Positions 7,385-14,149 of a stretch of 32,872 bases of DNA are shown here, piece by piece; the first letter of the stretch is position 1, and every line of letters starts with the position of its first letter. Made by a program: the position numbers and the translations under genes. The notes beneath the pieces were generated by a model. The model did not search any database. It was not told where the DNA came from and saw only the letters and a program-made list of their open reading frames with translations. The DNA is taken from NCBI GenBank assembly GCA_019637095.1, contig JAHBWG010000095.1, forward strand, positions 1 through 32,872, read 5' to 3'. This DNA comes from Sandaracinaceae bacterium (lineage in GTDB: Bacteria > Myxococcota_A > Polyangia > Polyangiales > Sandaracinaceae).

Positions 7385-8172
7385 GCCTCGTGCTCCGCGC
7401 AGTCCGGATCGACCCAGAGCGGGTGCGCGCTCACCTCGAGGCTCGCGACCTCGAGGACGTGGAGCGCGAACGCCGCCGCGTGCGCGCGAGGGCCGCGATC
7501 GATCTTGAGCGCCGTGAGCGAGGCGAGGATCGCGCGCGCCGCCGGATCGAGCGCCGCCGGGACCATCGCGCCGCCGCGCTCGCCGTGCGCGAGGAGCGCG
7601 TCGAGGAGCGCGGGCGCGGGCGAGAGCCGGCGGAACGACGCGAGCACGCAGCCGAAGCAGGGCCCGCCGTCGGGCAGGTGGATCGGGCCCACGAAGCCGC
7701 GCGCGAGCGGCCCCTCGCTCACCCAGAGCCACGCGTCGCCGCGCGCGCGCGCGGCGCGCCCGAACGCGAGCGCGGCGGCGTAGTCCATCGTGTCCTGCGC
7801 GAGCACCGCGAGGGCGGGCCCCTCGCGCGGCGGGCTCGGCAGGGCGGCGCGGATCACGCCGGCGAGCGGGCCCGCCCCTTCGACCGACACGCGGTAGGTG
7901 GCGGCCGGCGGCGCGGGCGCGTCCACGACGACGACGCGCTCCTCGATCAGCCGCGCGAGCAGCGCGCTCGCCGCCTCGCGGACGCTCGGCTCGACGCGCG
8001 CGAGCGCCTCGACGCGCGCCCTCGGCGCGCGCAGCGCCTCGACGAGCGCCGCGCCCCAGCGGTCGATGTCGCGCTGGCGGAACGTGTAGCGGAGGTCCTC
8101 GCCCGCGATCAGCCGCAGCGTGTCGGGCTCGGCGATCACGGTGAACGGCAGCGCGAGGACGAGCCGGCTCAC
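7381..8172 (-). CDS. E1-like TOMM cyclodehydratase partner / leader-peptide-binding protein (C protein)
   Basis: 263 residues. C proteins bind the precursor leader through an N-terminal RiPP recognition element and potentiate the YcaO enzyme. Residues 1-85 would hold the recognition element. Residues 93-245 form a degenerate ThiF/E1-like fold, with VEGAGPLAGVIRAAL near 97-111. GGPCFGCVLASF (CxxC at 172-175) followed by the C-terminal HPLWVDPDC is typical of TOMM C proteins. The second half of the zinc site is unusual: it reads C258-A-E-H261 instead of a second CxxC. The GTG start at 8170-8172 overlaps the SRPBCC stop as GTGA. At 263 residues it is shorter than fused C-D proteins and fits a stand-alone partner. 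Assignment rests on this pattern plus direct linkage to YcaO and SagB genes. Confidence 0.82.
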   Translation of the reverse strand: MSRLVLALPFTVIAEPDTLRLIAGEDLRYTFRQRDIDRWGAALVEALRAPRARVEALARVEPSVREAASALLARLIEERVVVVDAPAPPAATYRVSVEGAGPLAGVIRAALPSPPREGPALAVLAQDTMDYAAALAFGRAARARGDAWLWVSEGPLARGFVGPIHLPDGGPCFGCVLASFRRLSPAPALLDALLAHGERGGAMVPAALDPAARAILASLTALKIDRGPRAHAAAFALHVLEVASLEVSAHPLWVDPDCAEHEA

Positions 8173-8822
8173 CTCGCGCCTTCGACGCGGCTCGCGACGC
8201 GCCGGAGCGGGTAGGCGAGCTGGGTGAGCAGCACGACGTTGACGAGGAACGTGGGCGCCCACGGGACCTGGACATCGATCTCGTACGCGAGCAGCGCGCC
8301 CTCGTCCGCGGGCGAGACGACCCAGCGGCCGCGGTTGAACGTGCCGCTCCCTTCGGTCTCGGACCAGCTCGCGATCCGCGAGCCGTCGGCGCCGTCCTCG
8401 TGCGCGACCCGCACGTCGATCGGCCAGTCGCCGAGGAGGCGGGTCGTCACGCGGCCCTCGAGGTGCACGCGCGCGTCGCCCGTGCGCTCGATCGACGACA
8501 GCTCGATCGAGCCCAGGCTCGAGTCGAACGTCTCGGGGAAGCGCTCGTAGTCGCGCACCGTCGCGGACACCTCGTCGACGGGGGCGCGCACGATCATCGC
8601 GCAGCGCGCCGGCCGCGCGCCGCCCTCGCGCGCGAGCAGCTGGCAGACGACCCCGTCGGCGGCGCGGCGCGGGCTGCGCTCCTCTGCGTCCGCGACGCCG
8701 CCCTTCACCCACGCCGCGAGCGCCATGGCGCCGATGAGCGCGCTCACCGCGAGGCCCGCGTAGAGCGGCGCGCGGCTGCGCGGCTTGGACGCGGGAGGCT
8801 TCGGCGCCGGCGACCCGCTCAT
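8169..8822 (-). CDS. Membrane-anchored SRPBCC/START-like (polyketide cyclase or COQ10 type) protein
   Basis: 217 residues. A short Pro/Lys/Ser-rich cytoplasmic stretch is followed by one transmembrane helix (about 20-39) and then an SRPBCC-like domain (about 72-205). The pattern APVDEVSATVRDYERFPE at 88-105 is the usual first helix of such domains, and GTFNRGRWVVSP plus AYEIDVQVPWAPTFL are late-strand features. This fold binds hydrophobic ligands in a deep cavity. Two cysteines flank the start of the domain (VVCQLL and ARCAMI). The ATG follows the polycysteine gene stop by 2 nt, and its own stop overlaps the next start, so it is embedded in the TOMM unit. A role in binding or shuttling a hydrophobic product is inference. 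Confidence 0.78.
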   Translation of the reverse strand: MSGSPAPKPPASKPRSRAPLYAGLAVSALIGAMALAAWVKGGVADAEERSPRRAADGVVCQLLAREGGARPARCAMIVRAPVDEVSATVRDYERFPETFDSSLGSIELSSIERTGDARVHLEGRVTTRLLGDWPIDVRVAHEDGADGSRIASWSETEGSGTFNRGRWVVSPADEGALLAYEIDVQVPWAPTFLVNVVLLTQLAYPLRRVASRVEGAR

Positions 8823-8824
8823 GC

Positions 8825-9358
8825 TCAGTCCGTCACCGCGACGATCAGCGCGCCGACCGCGACGAGCAACCCGGTGATGATCACGGCGCCGATCGTGCCG
8901 CCGACGAACCAGCCGACGGTCGACGTCCAGTAGGCGGCGGCGGCGGCGCGCCGGCGCGCGGCGTTCGGTTGCAAGAGGATCGCCGGCAGCGCGAAGAAGG
9001 ATCCGGCGAGCTGAACGGCCGGTGCCACGAGCACGAGCACGATGAGGGCGATGAGCGTCTCGTCGATCACGAAGGCCCAGGTCACCGCCCCGAGCGAGAC
9101 GAAGGCCACGCCCAGCCAGTAGGCCGCGATCGACGCGAGCGCGCCGGTGCGCGCCTCGCGATCGTCCGAGAGCCCCGCGAGCGTCGTGACGTTCGCGGCG
9201 ACGGTGCCGACGGTGGCGCCGATCGCGTGGGCGCAGCAGCAGCAACAGCAGCAGCAGCTACAGCAGACGCCCGCCGCCACCGCCGCGTCGAGCGCGCGCT
9301 CGGGCCGGTGCTTCTCGACGCGCAGCGCCTCGCCGCGCAGCTCGGGCTCCCACTCCAC
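8825..9358 (-). CDS. Multi-pass membrane protein with a polycysteine tract, candidate TOMM substrate or partner
   Basis: 177 residues from the GTG at 9356-9358. A TTG at 9392-9394, overlapping the previous stop, would add 12 residues. A hydrophilic N-terminal segment of about 30 residues (VEWEPELRGEALRVEKHRPE, then ALDAAVAAGV) leads into CCSCCCCCCCC: ten cysteines and one serine. The rest, about 135 residues, is hydrophobic with about four predicted helices; Ala-Ala-Tyr-Trp precedes two of them. The leader-then-Cys/Ser layout resembles SagA-type precursors of streptolysin S, but those end shortly after the core, whereas this one continues into a membrane domain. It sits in the same transcription unit as the C, D and B enzymes. 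Alternatives are a structural, metal-binding or lipidated cysteine cluster. I know no named family for it. Confidence 0.75.
   Translation of the reverse strand: MEWEPELRGEALRVEKHRPERALDAAVAAGVCCSCCCCCCCCAHAIGATVGTVAANVTTLAGLSDDREARTGALASIAAYWLGVAFVSLGAVTWAFVIDETLIALIVLVLVAPAVQLAGSFFALPAILLQPNAARRRAAAAAYWTSTVGWFVGGTIGAVIITGLLVAVGALIVAVTD
9233..9265 (-). repeat. Cysteine-codon tract (10 Cys, 1 Ser)
   Basis: Eleven consecutive codons encode CC-S-CCCCCCCC. Eight are TGC, two are TGT and one is AGC, so the tract is not a pure trinucleotide run. The mixed codons favour selection on the protein sequence over simple slippage. Confidence 0.9.
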
Positions 9359-9390
9359 GAGGAGATTCAGCGCCCGGGCCCGGCGGGCTG

Positions 9391-10392
9391 TCAACGGGCT
9401 CGGCGGGCCCCTCGCTCGGAGGCCGTGCGCATGGGCACGCTCGCGTCGAGCAGCGAGAACCCGGCGCCGCCGCGGCCGGTGCGGATCAGGTCCTCGACGA
9501 TCGTGTTCGCGAAGCGGTAGTGGCCGCTGTCGAGCCGCGCGAGGTAGTCGGAGAACGGCTGCGCGACGTAGTGCCAGTGATCGTGCGGCGCGCTGCGCAG
9601 CCGGGGGCTGTAGGCGGTCCGCAGCAGCACGGCGCGCGCGTCGGTCCGCAGGCCGTGCATGTTCCGCACGAGCTCCGGGCGGTTCGGCACGAACATCTCG
9701 AGGTTCGAGAGGTACACCACGCGCACGGGGATCCCGAGCCGCGCGGTCGCCGCGCCGATGGCCTCGAACGTCGGCGGCGCGGTCACGTCCGCGGTGCGCG
9801 CGACGACCCGTCCGCCCGCGTGCAGCGCGCGGACGTGCGCGTAGAGCGCGGCGTCACCGAGCCACGTGCGGCCCGCGCGGTAGTCGCGGACGTTGCGCAA
9901 GTAGGTTTGCAATCGTCCGCGGTAGCGCCGGTAGACGCGCACGGCCGGCGCCGCCTCCGCGCCGAGGACCTCCTCGAGCCGCGCGACGACCGCGGGCTCG
10001 GCCTCGGGCCGGAAGCGCTCGAGGAGCGCGCTCGGGCTCTCGGCGTCCGCGACGAGCACGCCGTACATCCGGTGGGTCGCGGCGATCACGGGGTCGTAGT
10101 CGACCGCGTAGAGCAGCTCGGCGCGCGCGATCGCGGCCATCGTGTAGCCCTGATCGGCGCCGACGGTGACCATCGCGCCGCCGAGGCCCTCGATGTGCGG
10201 GAAGAACAGGCGGTGCGCCCACTCGTTCGACACGACGTAGCTGCGCTCCGAGCGGCCCGAGCGGCCATCGGGGACGTCGCTCGCGATGCGTCGTGCGGCG
10301 GCGTCGAGCGGCGCGGGCTGCGCATGCGCCGTCCCGACGAGCCCGAGCCAGACGCACGACGAGAGGGCGAGCACGGCGCAGACGCTTCGCAC
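9391..10392 (-). CDS. Secreted Rossmann-like protein of unknown function (LIC_10091-like)
   Basis: 333 residues from a GTG at 10390-10392. The N-terminus is a signal peptide with likely cleavage at AHA|QPAP after residue 24; an LSSC at 10-13 is a weaker lipobox alternative. The mature protein has VSNEWAHRLFFPHIEGLGG, then VTVGADQGYTMAAIARAELLYAVDYD. This resembles methyltransferase motif I/II regions and proteins annotated as LIC_10091-like in spirochaetes and myxobacteria. No substrate is evident, and the assignment is from remembered motif shape. A TACCAT hexamer lies 6 nt before the GTG, so this is probably the first gene of the TOMM transcription unit. Its stop overlaps the TTG alternative start of the polycysteine gene. 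Confidence 0.78.
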   Translation of the reverse strand: MRSVCAVLALSSCVWLGLVGTAHAQPAPLDAAARRIASDVPDGRSGRSERSYVVSNEWAHRLFFPHIEGLGGAMVTVGADQGYTMAAIARAELLYAVDYDPVIAATHRMYGVLVADAESPSALLERFRPEAEPAVVARLEEVLGAEAAPAVRVYRRYRGRLQTYLRNVRDYRAGRTWLGDAALYAHVRALHAGGRVVARTADVTAPPTFEAIGAATARLGIPVRVVYLSNLEMFVPNRPELVRNMHGLRTDARAVLLRTAYSPRLRSAPHDHWHYVAQPFSDYLARLDSGHYRFANTIVEDLIRTGRGGAGFSLLDASVPMRTASERGARRAR

Positions 10393-10419
10393 GGGGCGAT
10401 GGTAGCGTATCGCGCCCCG
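10393..10419. promoter_or_regulatory. Compact divergent promoter region between the TOMM unit and the FGE-fold lipoprotein
   Basis: Only 27 bp separate the two GTG starts. On the minus strand TACCAT (10399-10404) lies 6 nt before the start at 10392. On the plus strand TAGCGT (10403-10408) lies 11 nt before the start at 10420. The hexamers overlap by two bases, so both transcripts would be leaderless or nearly so and polymerase binding should be mutually exclusive. Confidence 0.5.
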
Positions 10420-11253
10420 GTGACCGCGCTTCGCGTCCTCTCGCTCACGCTCCTCACCGGCTGCGCGGTCGTCCGCGCGCAGCCGGACCCGGCCGCGTGC
10501 CCGCCCCGCGCGGCCTGGCCCGACGGGATGGTCTGCGTGCCGGGCGGGACCTTCGCGATCGGCAGCGCGGACGGTCAGCCGGACGAGCGCGCGCCCGGTG
10601 AGGTCACGCTGCGCGCCTTCTACCTCGACGTGTACGAGGTCACGAACGAGGCGTACCGCGCGTGCATGGAGGCGGGCGCGTGCCCGCGGCACGCCCGCTA
10701 CCGCGCGTTCCTGGGCGCGCGTCAGCCCGTGGTCGGCGTGAGCTGGCCCGGCGCCGTCGCGTTCTGCGCGTGGGCGGGCAAGCGCCTGCCGACCGACGCC
10801 GAGTTCGAGCGCGCCGCGCGCGGACCCGACGGCACCCGCTACCCGTGGGGTGATGACGCGGACGAGCCCTGCGCGCACGCGGTCGTGCGCACGCGCGCCG
10901 GCGCGGGCTGCGGGACGGACGTGACCGCGGACGTCGGGAGCCGCCCGCCGGGACACTTCGGCGTGCACGACCTGGCCGGGAACGTCCACGAGTGGGTCCA
11001 GGACCGCTACGCGCCTTGCTTGCGCGGGTGCGCCCGCGAGTGCGGTGACGCGTGCTTCGGGGCCGATCCACGCGGGCCGTGCGGCGACGCGGCCGAGTGC
11101 CCCGGCCATCCGCTGCGCTCGATCCGCGGCGGCTCGTGGTACTGGCCGCTCGAGCGCGCGCGCGGGGCGGCGCGGCGCGGCGCGCACCCGGCCAACACGG
11201 CGGGCCATCGGTTCGGGATGCGTTGTGCCCGCGACGTGTCCGTGGGATCCTGA
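10420..11253 (+). CDS. Lipoprotein with formylglycine-generating-enzyme (SUMF1) fold, probably non-catalytic
   Basis: 277 residues. The signal peptide ends in the lipobox LTGC (Cys15). The FGE-sulfatase fold follows, with VCVPGGTFAIGSADGQ, FYLDVYEVTNEAYRACM, PVVGVSWPGAVAFCAWAGKR, LPTDAEFERAARG, LAGNVHEWVQDRY, RGGSWYW and the terminal HRFGMRCAR. True formylglycine-generating enzymes have catalytic cysteines after RGGS, which this protein lacks (RGGSWYWPLERAR). It therefore looks like a non-sulfatase-activating family member, as is common in myxobacterial envelopes. A six-cysteine insertion at about 200-227 is probably disulfide-bonded. The GTG at 10420 is preferred over an in-frame ATG at 10399 because that ATG lies inside the promoter motif and the GTG gives a compact signal peptide. 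Confidence 0.88.
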   Translation: MTALRVLSLTLLTGCAVVRAQPDPAACPPRAAWPDGMVCVPGGTFAIGSADGQPDERAPGEVTLRAFYLDVYEVTNEAYRACMEAGACPRHARYRAFLGARQPVVGVSWPGAVAFCAWAGKRLPTDAEFERAARGPDGTRYPWGDDADEPCAHAVVRTRAGAGCGTDVTADVGSRPPGHFGVHDLAGNVHEWVQDRYAPCLRGCARECGDACFGADPRGPCGDAAECPGHPLRSIRGGSWYWPLERARGAARRGAHPANTAGHRFGMRCARDVSVGS

Positions 11254-11304
11254 CGCCGCTCGATCGGTCGGATCCCTGAACGGACCTCGGACTCGGTGCC
11301 ACCC

Positions 11305-11622
11305 ATGCTCGTGCGCTTCCTGAAGAGCCTCTGGGGCCGTGCGCGGCCGACGCCGCCGATCCTCCTGCGCGTGACCGACCCGAGCGGCGCGCCGCCACCC
11401 GTCCTCGACGTCGAGACGCGGTGGCGACCGTCCGGGCAACGGGGCGAGCGGAGCGTGCGCACCGCCGACGGGCTGGCCCTCGTCCCCTGGCTCGCCGAAC
11501 AGGAGGAGGTCGAGCTCGTCGTGCGCGGCGCGCACGGCACGGCCACGGTGACGGTCCTGCGCGCGAGCGCGGGCGGCCCCACGCTGCCGGTGCGCCTCGA
11601 GGGCCCGCACCGCGCGGGTTGA
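11305..11622 (+). CDS. Small beta-rich hypothetical protein
   Basis: 105 residues from the ATG at 11305; an in-frame GTG at 11296 would add three. After a basic N-terminus (MLVRFLKSLWGRARP) the sequence alternates hydrophobic and polar residues. It includes LLRVTDPSGAPPPVLDVETRW, a TADGLALVPW turn and a VELVVRGAHGTATVTVL strand pair, a pattern typical of carboxypeptidase-regulatory-like or Ig-type beta sandwiches. No signal peptide is evident. It lies 51 nt after the FGE-fold lipoprotein with no TAnnnT motif before it, so it is probably cotranscribed with that gene. Function unknown. Confidence 0.65.
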   Translation: MLVRFLKSLWGRARPTPPILLRVTDPSGAPPPVLDVETRWRPSGQRGERSVRTADGLALVPWLAEQEEVELVVRGAHGTATVTVLRASAGGPTLPVRLEGPHRAG

Positions 11623-11643
11623 CCCGGACCGCCGCGCTCGCAC

Positions 11644-11649
11644 TACTCT
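11644..11649 (+). promoter_or_regulatory. Putative -10 element of the propeller-repeat gene
   Basis: TACTCT, 9 nt before the ATG at 11659, in the 36-nt gap after the small beta-rich protein. Predicted leader of about 3 nt. Confidence 0.4.
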
Positions 11650-11658
11650 GGCGGGCGG

Positions 11659-13527
11659 ATGTCCGAGCCCCCGCGCACCCCCTCGCTCCCGCCCGCCGGC
11701 GGGGCGGCCGACGGCGTGAAGCTCATGCTCGCCGCGCTCGCGCTCGGCGCGCTCGCGCTCGGCGGCTGGGTCGTGTTCGATCTGGTGCGCGATCGCCCCG
11801 TCGCGAGCGACGACGAGGCGCTGCCGCCGCTCCCCGAGCCGGGCGAGCCGGTCACGCGCGCGATGGTCGCGACGGGCGGCGGCTACGGCTGGACGTGGGT
11901 GAACCCGCTGCCGCGCTGGATGCCGACCTGGTACGCGGTCTCCGTCGCGGACGAGGGCGCGCGCGCCGTGATGGTCGGCCACCGCGGCGCCGCCGTCCGC
12001 TACGAGGACGGCGCGATCGTGCGCTGGGAGGCGGGCACCGCCGCGAGCCTGCGCGGCGTCGCGTGGATCGGTCCGCGCGAGGCGATCGCGGTCGGCGACG
12101 ACGGCGCGATCGTCCGCCTGGGCGCCGACGGAGCGCGCGCGCTCGCGGGCGCGACCGGCACGCTGCGCGGCGTCGTCGCGACGGGGCCGGGGCGCGCGCT
12201 CGCGGTCGGTGACGACGGCGCGATCGTGCGCATCGACGCCGACGGAGTGAGCACGGTCGCCTCGGAGCTCCGCGCCCACCTCCTGGGCGTCTACGCGCGC
12301 GGCGAGCGCGTCTTCATCGTCGGCGACGGAACGATCCTGCGGCTCGAGGGCGAGCGCATCGAGCGCGAGCCCTCGCCGGTCACCTCGATCCTGCGCGCGG
12401 TCGGCGGCTGTCCGCGCGGAGGGATCTACGCCGTCGGCGACGAGGGCGTGATCCTGTGGCGGCGCGGCGACGCGACGTGGCGGCGCGTCGCGACGCACAC
12501 GCGGCAGCCGTTCCTGTCGGTGTCGTGCGATCACGGGCGCGTCGCGGCGGTGGCGGCGGACGGGCGCGTGCTCCTCGCGAGCGGCGATCGCACGGTGGCG
12601 CTCCCGAGCGGGTTCGACCACGCGTGGTACGCGGTCGCCGGGGGCGAGCGCGGCCCGAGCTGGCTCGCCGGCGCCGGCGGCCGGCTCGCGACGATCGAGG
12701 ACGACCACGTGCGCACGCGCACCGACGGACCCGCCGTGCCGATCCGCGCGCTCGGCGCGATCGGCGGCGCGATGGTCGCGGTCGGCGAGTGGGGCCGCAT
12801 CCTGCGCCAGACCGAGGCGGGCCTCGTCGAGGCGAGCTCGCCGACCGAGAGCGGGCTCGCGGCGCTGCTGCGGATCGACGCGTCGCGCCTCCTGGCCGTC
12901 GGCGACTTCGGCGCGCTCGTCGACATCCGCCACGATCGCGCGACGCTCCTCGGGACGCCGACGCAAGCCTCCTTGCGCGACGCGGTCGGCGGGGCGGACG
13001 GAGTGATCGTCGTCGGCGGCGGCGGCACGATCCTGCGCGGCCTCCCGGAGGCGCTCGTCGCGAGCGCCGTCGAAGGCGCCGGCGACCTCTGGGCGATCGA
13101 CGGCGCGCCGTCGTCGGCGATCGCGGTGGGCGAGGACGCCTTGGTGCTCCGGCTGAACGAGCGCGGATTCTCGCGCGTGAGCTGCGACGCGCGCGGCGCG
13201 ACCCTGCGCGACGTGGCGCGCCTCACCGAGGGCACGTTCGCGGTCGGCGACGCCGGGACGATCGTCCGCATCGAGGGCAGCGAGTGCGCGCTCGAGCGGA
13301 GCGGCGGCCCCACGCTCCACGCGATCGGGCGCGGCCCTGCGGGGCGCCCGATCGCGGCGGGCGACGACGGCGTCGTCCTCGAGCGCTCGGAGGCGGGCGA
13401 GTGGTCGCGCGTCGGCGTCGACGTCCTGGGCGCGAGCCTGCGCACCATCTGGCGCAGCGATCGCCACGTCTACGTCGCCGGCGCCGGCGGCGTCATCGTC
13501 CGCCACGTGATCGTCGACGGAACCTAG
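11659..13527 (+). CDS. Membrane-anchored protein with 14 propeller-like repeats
   Basis: 622 residues. The N-terminus is a short Pro-rich cytoplasmic segment and one transmembrane helix (about 20-42), which would place the rest in the periplasm. The remainder repeats a blade-like motif about every 40 residues, such as AVGDDGAIVRLGADG, IVGDGTILRLEG, AVGEWGRILRQTE, AVGDAGTIVRIEG and AGAGGVIVRHV. I count 14 copies, enough for two seven-bladed propellers. The motif resembles the YCF48/BNR and RCC1-like propellers found in many myxobacterial lipoproteins. A few cysteines lie between blades. No catalytic motif is seen. A binding or scaffolding role in the envelope is inferred. It ends 22 nt before a long hairpin that may terminate transcription. 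Confidence 0.85.
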   Translation: MSEPPRTPSLPPAGGAADGVKLMLAALALGALALGGWVVFDLVRDRPVASDDEALPPLPEPGEPVTRAMVATGGGYGWTWVNPLPRWMPTWYAVSVADEGARAVMVGHRGAAVRYEDGAIVRWEAGTAASLRGVAWIGPREAIAVGDDGAIVRLGADGARALAGATGTLRGVVATGPGRALAVGDDGAIVRIDADGVSTVASELRAHLLGVYARGERVFIVGDGTILRLEGERIEREPSPVTSILRAVGGCPRGGIYAVGDEGVILWRRGDATWRRVATHTRQPFLSVSCDHGRVAAVAADGRVLLASGDRTVALPSGFDHAWYAVAGGERGPSWLAGAGGRLATIEDDHVRTRTDGPAVPIRALGAIGGAMVAVGEWGRILRQTEAGLVEASSPTESGLAALLRIDASRLLAVGDFGALVDIRHDRATLLGTPTQASLRDAVGGADGVIVVGGGGTILRGLPEALVASAVEGAGDLWAIDGAPSSAIAVGEDALVLRLNERGFSRVSCDARGATLRDVARLTEGTFAVGDAGTIVRIEGSECALERSGGPTLHAIGRGPAGRPIAAGDDGVVLERSEAGEWSRVGVDVLGASLRTIWRSDRHVYVAGAGGVIVRHVIVDGT

Positions 13528-13549
13528 CGCACCGCGGTGGTCGGATGAC

Positions 13550-13621
13550 GGGGACGATCCTCGTCATTTCGTCATTCTCGCCCGCGCGGTCTTCGAATGA
13601 CGAAACGACAGGATCGTCCCC
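13550..13621. repeat. Long imperfect inverted repeat (REP/MITE-like element or bidirectional terminator)
   Basis: The arms at 13550-13577 and 13595-13621 pair over almost their whole length: GGGGACGATCCT and TTTCGTCATTC each match the other arm perfectly, with a short mismatch between them and a 17-nt loop. The left arm contains the direct repeat TCGTCATT twice. It lies between the ends of two convergent genes, so it could terminate both. It is notably less GC-rich than its surroundings and lacks a T run, which also fits a REP-like mobile palindrome. Confidence 0.75.
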
Positions 13622-13626
13622 TCGGC

Positions 13627-14085
13627 TCAATCGGGGGCTTTGGAGCGCAGCGTCAGCACGGGGACGCTCGCGTGGCGCACGACCCGCTCGGCGACGCTGC
13701 CGATCAGGAGGTGCTTGAGGCCGGTGCGGCCGTGGGTGGCGATCACGATCAGGTCCGCGCCGATCTTGTCGGCGTGCGCGCAGATCGCGCGGGCGGGCGA
13801 GCTGTCCTCCAAGCGCACCGCCTTCGCGGTCACGTTGGCGAAGGTCGTCTCGAGCAGCGCGCGGAGCCGCGCGTCGACCTCGACCTCGATCTCGCGCGCG
13901 AGCTCGGCGCGCCGCTCGGGGCTGTAGCCGAGGTTCGCGGGCGGGCGCAGCGCGGAGTCGTCCTGGACGTGGATCAACGTGACCTCGGCGCCGAAGCGCT
14001 CGGCCAACATCGCCGCTGCGTCGGTGCCCAGGCGCGAGGCGTCGGAGAAGTCGGTGGGGACCAGGATGTGCGTGGCGAAGGTCAT
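13627..14085 (-). CDS. Universal stress protein (UspA family)
   Basis: 152 residues, a single Usp domain of normal length. The opening [17 protein letters not shown], the central VTLIHVQDD and the C-terminal [20 protein letters not shown] followed by [12 protein letters not shown] are textbook. The G-x2-G-x9-G-S-type nucleotide-binding loop is present, so it is probably an ATP-binding member. Such proteins are cytoplasmic and support survival under stress. The ATG at 14083-14085 fits the family N-terminus, and a TACCAT hexamer lies 12 nt upstream. It is divergent from the kamA-like gene, with 64 bp between starts. Confidence 0.93.
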   Translation of the reverse strand: MTFATHILVPTDFSDASRLGTDAAAMLAERFGAEVTLIHVQDDSALRPPANLGYSPERRAELAREIEVEVDARLRALLETTFANVTAKAVRLEDSSPARAICAHADKIGADLIVIATHGRTGLKHLLIGSVAERVVRHASVPVLTLRSKAPD

Positions 14086-14097
14086 CGCGGTGCGTCG

Positions 14098-14141
14098 ATG
14101 GTACCCCCCGGCCGGGCGTCGCGCGACACCCGATGTATGCT
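14098..14141. promoter_or_regulatory. Divergent promoter pair for the Usp gene and the KamA-type gene
   Basis: Minus strand: TACCAT at 14098-14103, 12 nt before the Usp ATG. Plus strand: TATGCT at 14136-14141, 8 nt before the ATG at 14150. No clear -35 boxes were found. Confidence 0.45.
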
Positions 14142-14149
14142 CGCCCGCG

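Noticed and set aside
9232-9268. CAG-type microsatellite
   Set aside because: The run is interrupted by ACA and GCT units and is in frame as mixed TGC/TGT/AGC codons of a coupled gene, so it is treated as coding for a cysteine tract.
10420-11253. Functional sulfatase-activating formylglycine-generating enzyme
   Set aside because: The catalytic cysteines after RGGS are absent, and no sulfatase gene is in the window.
9391-13506. 1371-aa minus-strand frame
   Set aside because: Only the part from 10392 down to 9391 is a real protein with a signal peptide. The upstream part is antisense to the FGE-fold lipoprotein, the small beta protein and the propeller gene.
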